Shown: positions 42,401 through 55,799, counted from the stretch's first letter. The stretch is 64,000 bases of DNA from Ligula intestinalis (GCA_036362985.1 JAYGXS010000004.1:27841138-27905137); one strand, 5' to 3'. Translations and numbers: made by a program. The notes: generated by a model from the sequence alone, not told the origin.

Positions 42401-43869
42401 GTACATGCGGTTTTTTTGTTGTACGTGGGTAAGGCGTTGCCAGAGTATATAATAGAATAGCTGGCCTTCAATTCCTTGCGAGTTCCGAGGTCTCAGACGA
42501 ACTGACCTTTAGAGCTTTCGTCATTTTTTCTTAAATATCTGTTTCTGGCAGGTTTTCTTTCATATCCATCGATCATTTTCTGTAGAATGATTCCCTTGGC
42601 GTTTCAAAACACTGGGTTGAGCTATTTTCTGTCGCTTTGGCTTATACAAAAAGGCCTACCTCCATCTTTATAGAGTCTGATAACGGTCCGAGACCACCAT
42701 GTATTTGCGACCTCACGAGATAAGCAATATCCTACATTCTATTACTAGAGTTTCGTTGAGATCTATGTCAACTGCCTTTGAAAACAGTTTTCTATCCAAT
42801 TTGATAGTATTATTCTTTCTGACGCCAAGGACCGGGTCTGTTCTTCATCCCTCCCTTTGTTAGTGGCTCTTCTGAGACACCTACCGTGTCAGGGAGGCCG
42901 GTTTACACCATGCGATTGAGGAGTTCATTTGAACTGATACATCTTTCTGCGAGCCTGACGTATCACCTGACGCATCGCTCAAAAACTGAAATTCTTCAGC
43001 GCCCGCAGGTGACTGCGTACCGGCTAGCGGCCAATAATCAATGAGGTGTTACCGTCACAGACCGTGCCACAAAAATGAGCATTTTCGACATACTTGCAGT
43101 AGGTCTTGTGCAACAGACTGTCCCCGATCATGATTTTGGCGAAAGACACCGGGGAAGTTCTGCGGTCCCGTATCTCTGCTCAGTGTCTATGATTAACTGA
43201 GAGGCAGCCGGTTTCAAACTTGCGACAAATTTATAATTTTGAAAGGGGCAGGACATTTATTGCGTCCTAATGTTTTCATAAGCTTTCCCCTATGACCGAA
43301 GCCTTGCCGGTACTGACCTCAAAGGATAGAGAAGTTGGTCGTAGGGCCAAATAAACGTTATATTTCGGCCGTATATGAGAATATTTTTGCTTTACTTCCT
43401 GGCCTGTATGTGTAGGCAAAAATGATCTCCCTTCACCGGCCCGTAGTACGATAAAGAAATCTTGATAAGCGAGCAGATAATCGATATGTCTGTCCAACCT
43501 AGTAATGAGTACGCCGCAAATATCCACCCAGGTCTACACCCTTATCGTCACCCGTCGTCCATGGTAACGACCATCACCAAAACCACCGCGTCTCCCACTC
43601 CCCACAACAGCGAGCTCACTCCCAACCTCTCGTCACCCAACACTACTAATAGAAACTCGACCGCAACCTGTCCTCGTTGGGTTCATATGCCCATCTCGCG
43701 CATTCCCTGATTCGTCACTTGCGAATCCATCGCGCAGAGACTGGTTAACCAGGGCTAAGAGAATCAGCATACACCCGCCACACAGCCTCAAACGCCCACA
43801 TTGCCGGCGCATTTTCACTCAACGCATGGGCCTAGTAAGCCATATCGTGGGGGGCGTTAAGAATAATAA
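42401..43869. other. intergenic, nothing supported
   Basis: May include the 5' part of PLE2, which I cannot delimit. Otherwise no gene or repeat recognised. Confidence 0.3.
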
Positions 43870-44260
43870 GATCAAACCCTAATCAGTGCGATCTTCAGGC
43901 CCGGTTCCTTGAGAGATGAGAAGACGTGGGAGGCCCGAGTTGTAGTAACGGTTTATTCTGTACAGAAGGAGTGAAGAATAGATAGGGGGAAGTCGATCGT
44001 CGGACGAGCTCATTTCTGCACCCGAGTGGGCAGAGCCTAGAGTCCAAGTCTGGCCGCCATCATCTCAGCGGCCACCAAACACTGTCTTTGTCTTAGTCAG
44101 CCTTGAAGGTGATTGGTAAGACCGGGGGAGGTCTTCGGTGCACGCGTGCTTAGAGGCCGTACAAGGCAGCCATGCGGCTGGCCTCAGAATCGCCTAGGAT
44201 TGAAATGACGTGGTCTCATGCATGGCGAGGCATGGGAGATCACTACAGGCACACGTGCCT
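43870..44260 (-). repeat. dispersed repeat family A, copy
   Basis: Minus-strand copy: TGCGATCTTCAGGCCCGGTT, GAGAAGACGTGGGAGGCC, GTTTATTCTGTACAGAAGGA, then GGTGATTGGTAAGACC and GATCACTACAGG near the far end. Confidence 0.7.
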
Positions 44261-44509
44261 TCATGAAAACCTGTGATAAAATACTGTGGGATATACCACC
44301 ATACCTCATCGCTGCTCTGCAGCACCTAAATCACGCCTGACTTCGCTTAATATCACACAAATTAGGCACGTAATGGGTCCCTCTCACGTTTATAGGAAGT
44401 TTCTTTCTTGGCTCCTCCTCCTTGTGGCTCCCCTGCTACACGTGCGATCCGAGCTTGAGCTTAGCAAGCTTCACTAAAAGCCTGCGGTGTGGGGTGGCCA
44501 ATTGGCAAT
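44261..44509. other. intergenic, nothing recognised
   Basis: A short frame at 44286-44477 resembles nothing known. Confidence 0.3.
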
Positions 44510-44720
44510 TGAACTGAGACCTTGCAGCCAGTCTGGAATCATCAACTGCAGAGTTAGAAGTCAGGTAAGACCACGTAGGTTGGACAGTGTATTGTAGGAA
44601 GGGAGCTAACGAAGGGCTCTGTGAAACAAGCTGCTCACAGGACAGATGTTACTTGATGTGTGTGCGCGTCTGCGTGGACGGGATTAAAAGCAACCCATCA
44701 CATGCCTTGCAGCCAATCAG
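44510..44720 (+). repeat. dispersed repeat family D, copy 1
   Basis: Direct repeat of 62205-62410: shared GAAGTCAG, GGAGCTAAC, GGCTCTG, AACAAACTGCTCACAG-like block, GTGTGTG and the closing CAGC(C/T)AATCAG. Confidence 0.6.
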
Positions 44721-45514
44721 TAAATGGATGGAACTGATTGATGGACAAGGTGGGTGGGATTCACAGCAAATCGAACCAGAGCGTTTGGGGTAGATGCGAG
44801 CACGAAAAACTGCAAGGCTTCGCAGCGAAGATACGATGAGACACGAGGGACCTCTACAATAATTGTCCTGCCTTTGTTTCGCTTTATGCATAACTGTTAG
44901 CTTGTCTCCTCCACGACACGTATGGTTGTGTAGGTCTCAAAGCTACCAGACACCTAGTACTCACGTGAGGGGGGAGGACATTCCTTTGCTCTGCGTTTAT
45001 GTCACGCTTCTAGACGTGATCTCGGCTACACGTGGTGCACATGAACTTCACGCAACAGACGCTGGCCTGTGCTTAAAAATTTATGATGATGCTGATGATG
45101 TATTAGCCTGGTCTATCATTCTGACGGGCCAAGAATGCCTCTGTGCACCTGCCAACTCCATCTACGGTTATGATGCTCCCTTTTTGATGTTCCAACAACC
45201 AACTTGCCTGTAACTGCTTTTTAACTGAGTAAAAAGAACGCTAAATCAAGGGGATTAGCCAAACCATTGCACTCTTATCATAATGGCCATCGTCACAAAT
45301 TTGCTCAGCACGCATTTACTCCTGGAGTGTATCCGAACTGGCAGGACTGACCAGTATGTACTTTTTTTATTGTGCTAGTTATCAGCTTAAACTATGATAA
45401 ACTGGGTCCTTGATAATACCTACACACAGGCCATCATGTAACCTGATTTCTGTGGAGGTTTGATTTTATCGACATCGTTGGCGCGCAGGAAAGTCTTTTT
45501 CTGAAATCTACTAG
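44721..45514. other. intergenic, nothing supported
   Basis: The longest frame, 44863-45213 (+, 116 codons), resembles no family I know. Confidence 0.3.
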
Positions 45515-45800
45515 GTGTATCGCAGGGGTTTAAGTTAAACCCTAGCATTTGCGATCTTCAGACCATGGTTCCTTAAGATAAGAAGTTGGTGGAGGCCAGA
45601 ATATTGGGAATCGTTTATTCTGCATACAGAGGAACGGAGAATAAGCAGGAAAAAGTTGACTACGGAAAGCACGTCCTCCCGCTGGAGTGGGTGGTCCGAA
45701 GTGACGATAGCGTCGGGAATCGCCGAAATGTCGATGTATGCTTTCTCACGGCAGCCAATCACGCGGCTAATATCATACTACCGGTCGTGGCGCGACCTTG
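45515..45800 (-). repeat. dispersed repeat family A, copy
   Basis: Starts GTATCGCAGGGGTTTAAG, then GCGATCTTCAGACCATGGTT, GGTGGAGGCCAGAATATTGG and CGTTTATTCTGCATACAGAG; the other end diverges. Confidence 0.65.
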
Positions 45801-45882
45801 AGATGGGCGAAAGCTAGCGTAGGCGCGCGTTTCTTGCAGGCTAAAGGCACCCTGCGTCAGCAACTGATCTGGGGTGGAAGTA

Positions 45883-46373
45883 CAGTGGAGTCCGGTTAAT
45901 GTGGACACCTCCATTCCAGGCCAATTGTCCATATTAACCGGTTATCCACATTAAGCAAACTGACCCCAAACCAGTCATTTCTACGAATAAAAAACAGAAT
46001 TTTGCATCTGAATGAAGTTTTATCGAAAGAACATGCTCAGTTTTGATTGCTTTGGTGGAAACTTTTCTCTTGAAGCTCCCCTAAAGTTCTTTATCACAGT
46101 GTCAAAATTCTCCACATCAAAACCTTGTTGTCGATGCCCCGTTTCGAGTGCGGCCAATGCCGCGGGAATTCCCCGCCGCGGGTGATTTGGACTGGATTTT
46201 TGACAAAATCTGTGGTTCGACCGACCGGTTGACAGCTTGGTGCTGTCCACATTAAGCGGTGGCTGTCAAGATTAACCGGAGGATTTTACTATGGAGAAAT
46301 TCCGTTCCTGGCCAACTGTCCACATTAAGCGGTTGTCCACATTCACCGTGTCCACATCAACCGGACTCCACTG
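45883..46373 (-). mobile_element. second pogo/Tigger-type MITE with TA duplication
   Basis: Terminal inverted repeats CAGTGGAGTCCGGTTAATGT (left) and CAGTGGAGTCCGGTTGATGT (right, read on minus), flanked by TA (45881-45882 and 46374-46375). Many subterminal copies of TGTCCACATTAAGCGG or its complement lie at both ends. It belongs to a different subfamily from 13576-14122, yet shares the C-terminal transposase remnant style. Length 491 bp, non-autonomous. Confidence 0.85.
46020..46250 (-). pseudogene. pogo/Tigger transposase C-terminal fragment
   Basis: The 76-codon frame ends GFDVENFDTVIKNFR then FPPKQSKLSMFFR. The ending parallels FPTKQLILDRFFKR in the element at 13576. No DNA-binding or catalytic part present. 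Confidence 0.6.
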
Positions 46374-46375
46374 TA

Positions 46376-49300
46376 ATAGCATATTCTCGGCACAGCTTAT
46401 GGAGAATAGGATGAGGAATGTTGGCAGCCGGACGAGCGTACGTCCACAGTCGCGAGGGCCGGCAACTGAGTGTGGAATTCGTCACATGCACTTCCAGCAA
46501 CGCCATGTGTGAGTCTTTCTCAAGAAGCTGATTGGCCAAACTGGATAGGCATAGGCAGACACCGGTGCGTACGTGCTACCAGCCGCGATAGGTGAGAGGC
46601 TGATCGTTGCATTCGAAGTTGGGCCACTTCCGTTTCATATACATAAAAGCCTTCGCTGTAACAGGATGAGCTATACTTTGCCTATTCACATGGCCCGTGT
46701 ACTTACAGTAGATTATATATCTGATGAAAGGTTGGGGATTGGAGGATTTAACGCACAATTGAGGTTGTTTATTTAGTTCATTGGGTCAACTTGAGTCGCA
46801 AAATGTTGTTTATAAGAATTTTCTTCCATTCAGATCAGAAAACTGGGAGAAAATAGAGGCAAAAATGGGCTAAATCCAGCGTTTGCTGATATCTGAGCGA
46901 TTTCCTACGCTATTAAACGCTGTGGAAAATAACTTCTTGTGTGTGCATGTTGCACTATAAAAGAGCATTCATGAAGGGCAGACACTTTTTAATTATAACT
47001 GCTCACAAAACGGAGAATTTTGTTTTGCGTCTGTGAAATGGAGGGCAGTGTAATAAGAAGATAGCGCAGTTATTTTAGGAGAAAAAGAACGGAGTAAGTT
47101 TGAAAAAAATTATATTTCACAAATCTGCCAAGTTTTGTGCCATAAAATTGAGTAAAAAATTTCGGATTGTTTTTTGCTATACTCCATATTAAATTCATAT
47201 TTTATATTTGAGGGGTTACAGGCAAAGAATGCGTTTGAGAACTTTATTGGTATATGGAAACCAAATTAATTGTACAATCGATATGAAGTTGGAGACAGTT
47301 AACATAACAAACATTTGACAGAGTGGTCACAGGACACTGCGAATCAGTTTTTTTAAATATCGTCGTTGATATTAATGCCACTATGCTTTGCATTTGTTGT
47401 TAAAGAACTGAGTCTAGAAGTAAAAAAATATGCTGAGAATCATTCCATTTTCGATAAAGCATTAAGCTTTTTCATTTATAACTGAAGAGATCTCCCTAAT
47501 TGTTAGGGAAATCAATCCACTGGACAAAATTTCCCATTCTGATCTTGACTTAGTCACCAAAAAATTAAATTACGCAGAAATCAGACGCCAAAATATATAA
47601 GAAAAGCTTTTATCCAAGAGTTACCTTTTTTAGCATTTTTATAAACAGATCTTAAGCAAATTTATTCGCGACTTTTGTTGTGGACGTTCATTTTTCTCGG
47701 TAATGAATTCAAATGATTGGGTGGTTCTGAAACTATGACACACAAAGACAGCTGCATATGAAAAAATGCTTAAAAGCTGGTCATTTACGTAAAAGCTTTT
47801 AAGATAACTCTTATTTTGAAGGTTCTATTAAGCACATAGAATATAATCATTATTTATGGTCAACTGACTGAAGCTAATGAAAATTGTAAAGTTATCATTA
47901 CAATTTCAAGGAAGATCTGAACCTCTTTGTAATCGAAATCCCAAACTAATTACAAAAATATTTTACGGAAGGCAATTACTCTTAGTATACAAAAAATGGT
48001 ACGTTTATAATCGAAGATGACAATTTAATTTAAATTTATTAATGACTGACCAGCATGTTCGCACGTGAGCTTACGAAATGTCTTACTCCTGTGATCGCCC
48101 AATGGGCCAACTCAAGCTTAATTGTGGTTGCTTTAGTCCAACGCAACTCAGGCAATGCATAAACGAAAAACTAGAAATACTCGTGAAAACGTATTGGAAT
48201 ATATACTCGAAATTCGGGCTGTTCGGCAACATGCATAGATTACGATCCACGCACATGTATACGAAAACATTACAAAAGATTATTTTCGAACGTAATGTTA
48301 CTTTTCCTGCTATAATCACTCGGTGGTTTTGTGTAACTAGACATCCTCTACAAATAGAAATTAAGTTAACCCAGTAGGCCCGATTTCCACTTTTTCGGAA
48401 TTTTCCACTTTGCTAAAAAAGCTTGTATTAAACGTTTTATTCCTTCATAAATCACAACATGCCCTAATGTGAAGAACGACCATAACTTCTTTGTTGTAAG
48501 CCTTTTGGGGCCGCAGCTTCGGTTGCGTTTGAGTAATAGGGAGTTACTTGTAAAAATCTTTGAATTTCATGAGTAAGTGAACCTACTGTATATAGCATTG
48601 GACTCCCAACAATACTTTAATGAGCGGGATGCCATTGTACTAATTATTTTCCGCAATCGAATGTTAGTAAGTTAGTTGTACGTGCCACTTTTTCCATTTG
48701 CTAACCCACTTAAGTACTTAAGAGACGCATTGCCACTGGTTGACTGTTTATTAACTAGCTGACCTGAAGTGCCCTGCCTCGCAGTATGTTCAACAAATTT
48801 GTCCTAATTTCCCTTGCTGCCACAGTAACTCACTTCCATTTCATGTTTCTTTTTTTTATTTTCAAACTTACCACAAATTTCCTTTCCAATTTGTGTTGTC
48901 GTATGATTTAACTAGACATTCCTTCAGGCCGCATGACATGATTGTTTTTGAGCAATGCAATAATTTGGTTTTCCTTGAGTGCGTTCAAATTGCATTCGGT
49001 TTTTTCAGCACAGTGACCAACCTGACCCAACAGGACTTTAAACTCTGCGTGACTGTCAACGGGATCTCCGCTACCTACTGGTTTTGTCTCTTCATGGTCA
49101 GCCAAATGCATCCTAGATGCCTTTTGGCACATGTTACGGACAAGTATGTTTGCTGCCGTTTCACTGTAATAAATGCGAGTTGTCTGTTAAGTAAAAAATC
49201 AGCCCAATGCTTTCAGCGTTTTTTTAGTTGGGAAGGATCGGGTCACTGTGGGTTAGACTAGTTCTCGGGGGTGTGAAGGATCCATCAGAAAGCGACTGAG

Positions 49301-52019
49301 GACGACGGAATACAGGGCCGAAACAGTCCGCACATGGCAAGTGTTGTAATGTTACCAAAGTCAAGATATAAACGTCTTCTGTGATTCCCCAGGGAAAACA
49401 CAACAAGAAGAGTGCAAAAGTAGCATTCTTTTAGCGTACCTAGTATGGCGTACTTGTGGCAAGCAAAGTTTACAAAATTAGACCAATCAGATTGCGGCCT
49501 CAAGTGACTAGCGGTTCGATTGGCTTTCTGCTCCACCCAACGGCGCGGTAGAGTCCTCTGTCTGGTTGCAGCTTGCGCATCATCCCCGTGTACACTGTAT
49601 GTGGGCAGACTGATGCTGTGGCACGCGATCGAATCGTCAGAACATTCCGCAGGTGAGTCAGTTAGGCTGGCTCCTAACAGCAAGGTGGTCGGAGCGCTTG
49701 GGCTCCGTACAGTAATTTAATTGTGTCACCAAAAACTAATTCAAGCGACCTTTTTATGCACGCAATTCTAAACACTGTAGCAATCGTTCACAGTTTTGAT
49801 CTATATCTAAGTCTGTGTGTGTCGTAGCCCTTGTTGGATTAAGGCTCCCTGCCAGAGTCCAAACTGGTTGTAGTTGGAAGACAGAAAAGCCAAGACCTCA
49901 GCCGGCTTGAGCCAAAGGTCCATGAGGTCCGAGTATGTATTCCAACATAGTTTCACGAGAATTGTCAGTTGTTGTTTGATTTATACATTGGTTGAGGTAG
50001 GCTGGACTAAGGCAACCAGATTTTCACTTGATTTCGCTGATCGGGATGTCATGGAGATGAGATATTTCGTAAGCTCACACGCGAACATGCTGGTTTTTGG
50101 ACTTTCTTTTTTATGCAGCTGCCTGTTTGGGTCATGGTTTTAGAGTCACCCAAACATGTTAACCCATGAGCACCCACAAAAAAAGTCAAAGTAATATGCC
50201 TACGTTCAATTTAAACATTTCCATAACACGTTCCCTCAGATAGATTGCTTTAAGTAGACATTTGACGTTGAATATGTGCGTAGTTTAGCCTTTTCGAAGG
50301 TGAAGTCAAAATATCTTCTGAGTAAAACAATCCTTACAAATGCACAACAGTGTGTCGCAATATATACTAGGATTTTGCGAAAACTAAAAATCTTCTGTGA
50401 GTTCCGTTTCATGCGTCTGCATACGTTCATAGTCTACTGTAGAACGAAATTGTTTGGACGTCCTTTGCTTACGGCGTGACAGAGTTAACTGGCGGCATGT
50501 TGAGCATGTTCATATATATGCTTGTTTACGGTTCTTATTTGAGGTGCTTTCAAATAAACTACAGCTGCGCAAGTTTGCTGCTTAATTTTCCTGCACAAAA
50601 CGTACCAGATTTGCGCAATATATTTTTTTCAAATGAAACCGCGCCTATTTTTCCGAAAACAATGCGATTTCTTATGCATGCATTTACCTGACTTCTATGA
50701 AGGCAAAGCAAAATTTTCCGTTCTCTCAAAAGATACAGTTAAAAATTTTCTGGCTTATATTGATGTTATTTTATAGTGAAAAACACATAAGGAAGGTAAG
50801 TTGAACCACGGCATCTAGTAGCTCAGAAAATTGTTTGGACATCAAGAAACGATGGCTTTGGCCCAATCTGGTTCACCTTTTCCCTCAGTACACCGATCTG
50901 AACTGAACCCCATTCTAGTTAGCAGTATTTGTTACGCATTGTCAATTCATTCAACAAAAAACAATCTCGAATGTGTAGTAAACCACCATCCCCCCCCCCC
51001 CTCAAATTTTGATCTTCATATTCCATGATTTACGCAATCTACTGTGTTCGCTATTCACTCTGTACATAATACAATGATTTCTCTAATGGCATCCAGTTTC
51101 TTCCCTTTTCATTCGGGCGAAAACTGCCGACAGAATTACGATTGAATAATATTTCTGCCCTGACTATTTTTAGTGACCTACTAGCTGCGCACTAGGAAAA
51201 AAGTTCTGTAATTTCTACTGTTTGCCCAAATGTCCTTATTGATCGATTTGTTTGCAATAGGCAATTAATCGTGCTCCAGCCGCTAGCATAAAAAGATTAC
51301 GTAGTTTAATTAAAGTCTGCTTTCTCGAGTCGAACTGAAGCTTAAAGTCTCAGATCTTCTACAAAGAGGGCTTGTATGTCAGTCGGAATGGAGTAAGTTA
51401 AGGAAAACAGAACATCAGATCTACCCGTTATAGTGTATTTTTTGTATTTATGTGTGTAATTCAGAGGAGTATTTCAGTCCTGAATTTGCCTTTGAACACT
51501 AACAAGCCAGTCAGACCCACAGCGGACCGTCGACGGCTTTGACGAATATTTCTGTTTTTGAAACCTTATCGGCTGACTCTGCAATCAGCACGAGAGTACC
51601 TGGCCGCATCTTTCGCACTTCGGTGATTATTCCGGTGACCTCTGCAATGTCCCTCCTCCTTCCCCAAGAACGATATTATTTTCTTCTAAAAAATCCCAAG
51701 GAGTGTTTTCAGTGTCTTCTCTTCGTAACCATGTTCCACCCCACGGGCTCATGTCAATTAGCCTGGCCACTAATCTGAGATACTATTTTTGATACCACAA
51801 CACGTATGTACAAGGGCAACCCAACTCCCTGATACTGAATGGTAGGACATCGGTCTGCGTGTACATAGTGGATGCCGTCCTGTCTACAGCATATGTGCTG
51901 GAGGGACACGGCAGGTCAGCAGCTCGCGTAAACCCGACTGATATTGCACTTTTTCTAATACGCATCTAGCATTTCAGCAATGTGGATTTGTGCGTACTTT
52001 AGGTTTGCACGTACCACGG
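46376..52019. other. long AT-rich stretch, no supported gene
   Basis: I scanned for exon-like frames and repeat landmarks and can support nothing. 46850-46950 and 53270-53350 look weakly alike (GCGATTTCCTACGCTATT-type block), hinting at a diverged repeat. A C11 run lies at 50991-51001. The longest frame (48893-49261, +) resembles no family. Confidence 0.3.
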
Positions 52020-52455
52020 TGGGTTAAGTTAATGAGTAAGACCCCCGCCACTGCTATCTTCGGGCTCGGTTCCTTGTGGGAAGGAAAAGAAGAGGGAGGT
52101 CAGAGTGGAATGAGTAGTTTATTCTGTACGGAAGGAGTGGAGAATAGGTAGGAGGAATTTGACTCTCAGACGAGTGCAGTTCGGCCGCGAGGGGGCCGGG
52201 CCCCAAATTTGTCAGCGTGAAATTCATTACAAGCGGATAAAAATGTCCTTGTATGAGTCACTCCGGAGAGGTGATTGGTCAGATCAGGAGTGGCAGGCGT
52301 TGGTGTGTGCGCACGCTAACCACCGTAAGGGATCGAGCGTTAACACAGGTTGGGACACCTGTGATTGGCTGTCCAGGGGCGGGTCGAGACTTGCAATCAC
52401 GTGACCTCATGCGTGGCATGACGTGGGAAGTGGAAAATGCTATAAGCTCACTACA
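52020..52455 (-). repeat. dispersed repeat family A, near full-length copy
   Basis: Blocks in order: GCTATCTTCGGGCTCGGTTC, GTAGTTTATTCTGTACGGAA, GGCCGCGAGGGGGCCGGG, GGTGATTGGTCAGATC, TGTGATTGGCTG, CACGTGACCTCATGCG and CTCACTACA at the far end. Confidence 0.7.
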
Positions 52456-52542
52456 AATTATCAGCCTAATTTCCAGTCACCATGAGTAAATCGTTACCCA
52501 ATACACAAACTACAGCGCAAAAATTCCCGATCTACAGACCTA

Positions 52543-53056
52543 TCGCAATGGTTTAAGGCTATTCAAGTTTAACCCTAATGGCTGCGATCTTCCAGGCCCG
52601 ATTACTTTGGAGATGACAGAAGTCGTGGGAAGGTCAGAGTGTTAGGAACAATATATTGTGTACAGAAGGTTCAGGAGGAAGTTACCACTCGGTCTGGCAT
52701 GGCATTCAACCGTGAGGACCGTGTGAGACCACGGCGTCGTCAGAGCTGCCAACGACGCTGCCTGCTGCGTCTTTCCCGCTCGAGACGGAATTCCAAGTCT
52801 CCGTCAGTGCAGGAATTATCACAAGGGCCACAGATCGGACTTCATGTGAGTCAACATGAGGATGCTAATTGGCCCGACCTGTCTCGAGTGCGTGTGCGTG
52901 CCCCAGCCGCTCGAGGGCAAAGGTTGCGCCTCGGATGCGGACATGGGCCATGTTCTTAGTTGAGTGCGACTGGCTGACCAAGATTGTCACTACGAAATCG
53001 CTTCTGTGACCTCATGAATTAGGAGGGCGTCGGCCAGGAGTGACCACTACAGACCT
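52543..53056 (-). repeat. dispersed repeat family A, near full-length copy
   Basis: Starts TATCGCAATGGTTTAAGG, then GCTGCGATCTTCCAGGCCCG and ATATATTGTGTACAGAAGG, and ends GACCACTACAGACCTA. It follows the previous copy in the same orientation, about 90 bp away. An 11-bp CTACAGACCTA occurs before and after it, which may be a target duplication. Confidence 0.65.
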
Positions 53057-54204
53057 ACGCGGCTACCATTCCGTGTTGCTTATAAACAAGCGAAAACGGT
53101 AAGCACAGTACGTGACTTATCGCATGAAACGTGATCACGACCTTTGAGCCAATCGATTGTTGGCAAAGAAATGCTATCAATTTTACTTATTCGGTTAGGT
53201 TTTTTCAGCAACGGTCGTTTTGGTATGCAGACTGTTTATAAATAATTGGATCGGTCAAAATGTTTACAGATTTCAGCGTAAATCTGCGTTACCTGATATT
53301 TGGGCGGTTTCCTATGCTACTAGTTATCCCAACTAAAGTCCCCGCATCCGCGCGCATTTTTCTGTCCGAGACTAATCTAAACTCGTGAGCTTTACCATAC
53401 GGAACTTTGTGCACTTTAAATTTGATTTTTTGTCTGCATGTGAATCAGATGAGGCACCGGACACGAAGGGATGTGGCTTTTTTAGTAATTTTGACATTTG
53501 ATTCATATTTGCACATCTTTCTGCTTTGACACCCCAAGTCGCAGTTATAAAGTCTACTGGCAATCCTTTGTTTAAACGTCCTTAAATGGTTCTATTTATT
53601 CCGAGTTATTCTTATAGGTTACTGCAGATGGGTCCCCAGCCAGAAGGCATGTTATATGTGATACAGATACTGTGGGCATTATCCAGTTCCCGCCAGGGCA
53701 TGAGTTAGAAAAGCAACGGGTAGAAAATTAACAGTCCTCGTAATTTATTAGTATTTATACGGCCACCCTGTTGCGCCTTTGCAATCTTAAACGGAGTCTA
53801 AAGGTTAATAAATATCAAAAAAGGCTCTAGTATGAATAGAAAAGTGAGTTTCTTCGTTTGCAGCAGAAAAACCATAACTTCTGTCCAGGGAATCGGACAA
53901 GAAAACGGTTGGTAACCCCAGCGAGCACAATAGATAGGGTTGAAGTTAGGTTGGTGTGTAAGAAGGCCTGGATTTGTAGGCTTGTAATATGGTCGAATTT
54001 GGTGCTTAAAAACGAGCTCACTTTAATGATGACATTAGACACACAAACATACCTCATCAATATATACCATTAATTTCTGAGCGACTGCCTTCAAAGGCTC
54101 CTCGGCCCTCGGGACACACTTGTTCCTTATTTAGATCGACGAGCCTCCTAGTATTATCCCATTCCCGATCTTAACCGAAAAAAGCAACGACCCCATGTTG
54201 CAAT
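53057..54204. other. intergenic, nothing supported
   Basis: No gene or paired repeat beyond the weak similarity of 53270-53350 to 46850-46950. Confidence 0.3.
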
Positions 54205-54360
54205 GAAAGAGTGTTGCGCTCAATTACCCAAATTTGCGGATTCGAATTTGGGGTGGTTCACACCTGGGATTGAGAATGACTGGCTGGTGATGACTAACAA
54301 ACCCGAAATAGGCAGTCCAGTCTCCCTTGTCTTAACCGATTCCACCTGATCAACATATAT
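54205..54360 (+). repeat. tRNA-derived SINE-1, diverged
   Basis: Box B-like GCGGATTCGAATTTGG, then GGGATTGAGAATGACTGGCT, GAAATAGGCAGTCCAGTCTC and CTTGTCTTAACCGATTCCAC. Confidence 0.65.
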
Positions 54361-54519
54361 CATGAGTCGCCGAGTGACTGCCTACGAGTGTTCTATAGTG
54401 AACTCCAGGGCACAAGGGGACAAAAGTGCTCCTTAGCCAAATCGGTAAGCCCCATACTAACATGCAAATATATTTCCATTACCACTCTTACGGAGTTCGA
54501 AGGCTTTTGCCTATCTTTC

Positions 54520-54900
54520 CGTCGCCGGTTATCAAGCCCACGGCTAATAAGCCCAGCCGCGTATTAAGCCCAAATCAGCTTGGGACGGAATTTAACACAG
54601 CAAAATCCGCCGGCTACAGTCGCCGGCTACAGTCGCCGGCTACAAAGCCCAGTTTGCCAACAGGTTAGAGTGAAATTCTTATCTCTCTGCGTGCGCAACT
54701 GGTTACGTGTTGCAAATAATTTTTGTTTGTTTTTGTTATTACGTAAAATACAGATAGACAGCATTCTTTTCTTGTACATAATACACATAATACAGTGCGT
54801 ATGCAATTTATAGTGCCTATCCTGCGTCTGCTAATCCAGAAATAGGACTCTCCGCTTAATGCGCCCGCCGCTTATTAAGCCCAATTGGGTCTGGGCCCCA
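54520..54900 (+). mobile_element. Tigger-type MITE, inverted and more deleted copy of 13576-14122
   Basis: Starts GTCGCCGGTTATCAAGCCCA and continues through CGTATTAAGCCCAAATCAGC, TTTGCCAACAGGTTAGAGTG, TTATTACGTAAAATACAGAT and CCGCTTAATGCGCCCGCCGC. Compared with 13576-14122 it lacks the transposase-coding part between GCGTGCG and TGTTGCAAAT, and its last TIR is truncated. Near 54610 the unit CGCCGGCTACAGT is repeated. Confidence 0.75.
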
Positions 54901-55129
54901 ATAAATTTGATTTCCAACAGATCTTTATAGCAGTTAACGCGGGTAAAAGCGCTTTTTATTTCGCGATTGATAAAACCTTCTTTCTGATTCATAAATTTTG
55001 GATTGACTACACACTGATCGACGCGTCGGATGGGGAGGGCGGGCTGGCTGATTGATCTCACTCATACAAACTCCCACCACCACTTCAGTAAGACTAGCGA
55101 GACTGTAGTGGTCTTGTCTGACCAACGCC

Positions 55130-55690
55130 CTCATACCGCTTGACGCAACAGACAAGGTCATTCAGAGCTTAGGGCCTCGCACCAAGCAGTTTTCCCGCGT
55201 GCCTCGAGGCATGCCCAAGCGGACGGGCGACCGCCACTGCTGCCAGACGTAACTGACACGCACCCAAACACACGCACCAAGTCTCCCCCATTCTGGCCTC
55301 AACCCACGGTGGCTTGACCTCAATCAGTCTGGACACAGCTCAAGGCCGATGCAACCGCCAGACGCACTGACGCACCTACTAATGCGTCCACGTCGGTTTG
55401 CCCACGCGTGGTCCAATCAATGACCTTCACGGTTGCAGCCAAAGGTGGTGGCTCGAATTTCTGCTCCCTAGACCTCATCCTGGAGCCGACCCGAATAGGG
55501 AACGGACGCAATACTCTGCGAATCAACATTCTCTCCATCTATTCGCCTATCCTTCTGCAGAATACACTGTTCCTGACAATCTGGGCTTCCCACTGTCCTC
55601 TCTTTCTCTTCAGCAAAAGGAACTATGGGCCTGGAAGTTCGTAGGTGTTAGGGTTAACCTTCTTAACCTTAACACTAGCGCGTTGAGACC
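55130..55690 (+). repeat. dispersed repeat family A, long copy
   Basis: The 5' part (GTGCCTCGAGGCATGCCCAA, CTGGCCTCAACCCACGGTGG, CTTGACCTCAATCAGTCTGG) is shared with 59190-59380. The 3' part has GGGCTTCCCACTG and GTTAGGGTTAACCTTCTTAA. Confidence 0.65.
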
Positions 55691-55799
55691 ACACTTTTTG
55701 TCTCTCTCCGCACAGGAGCAACGTGGCCTTTGGCATTTCCTCCACTGCATGTTGAAGGTTTTCAATGAAAAAATAAACGTTGAGTTAGAAACACAATGC

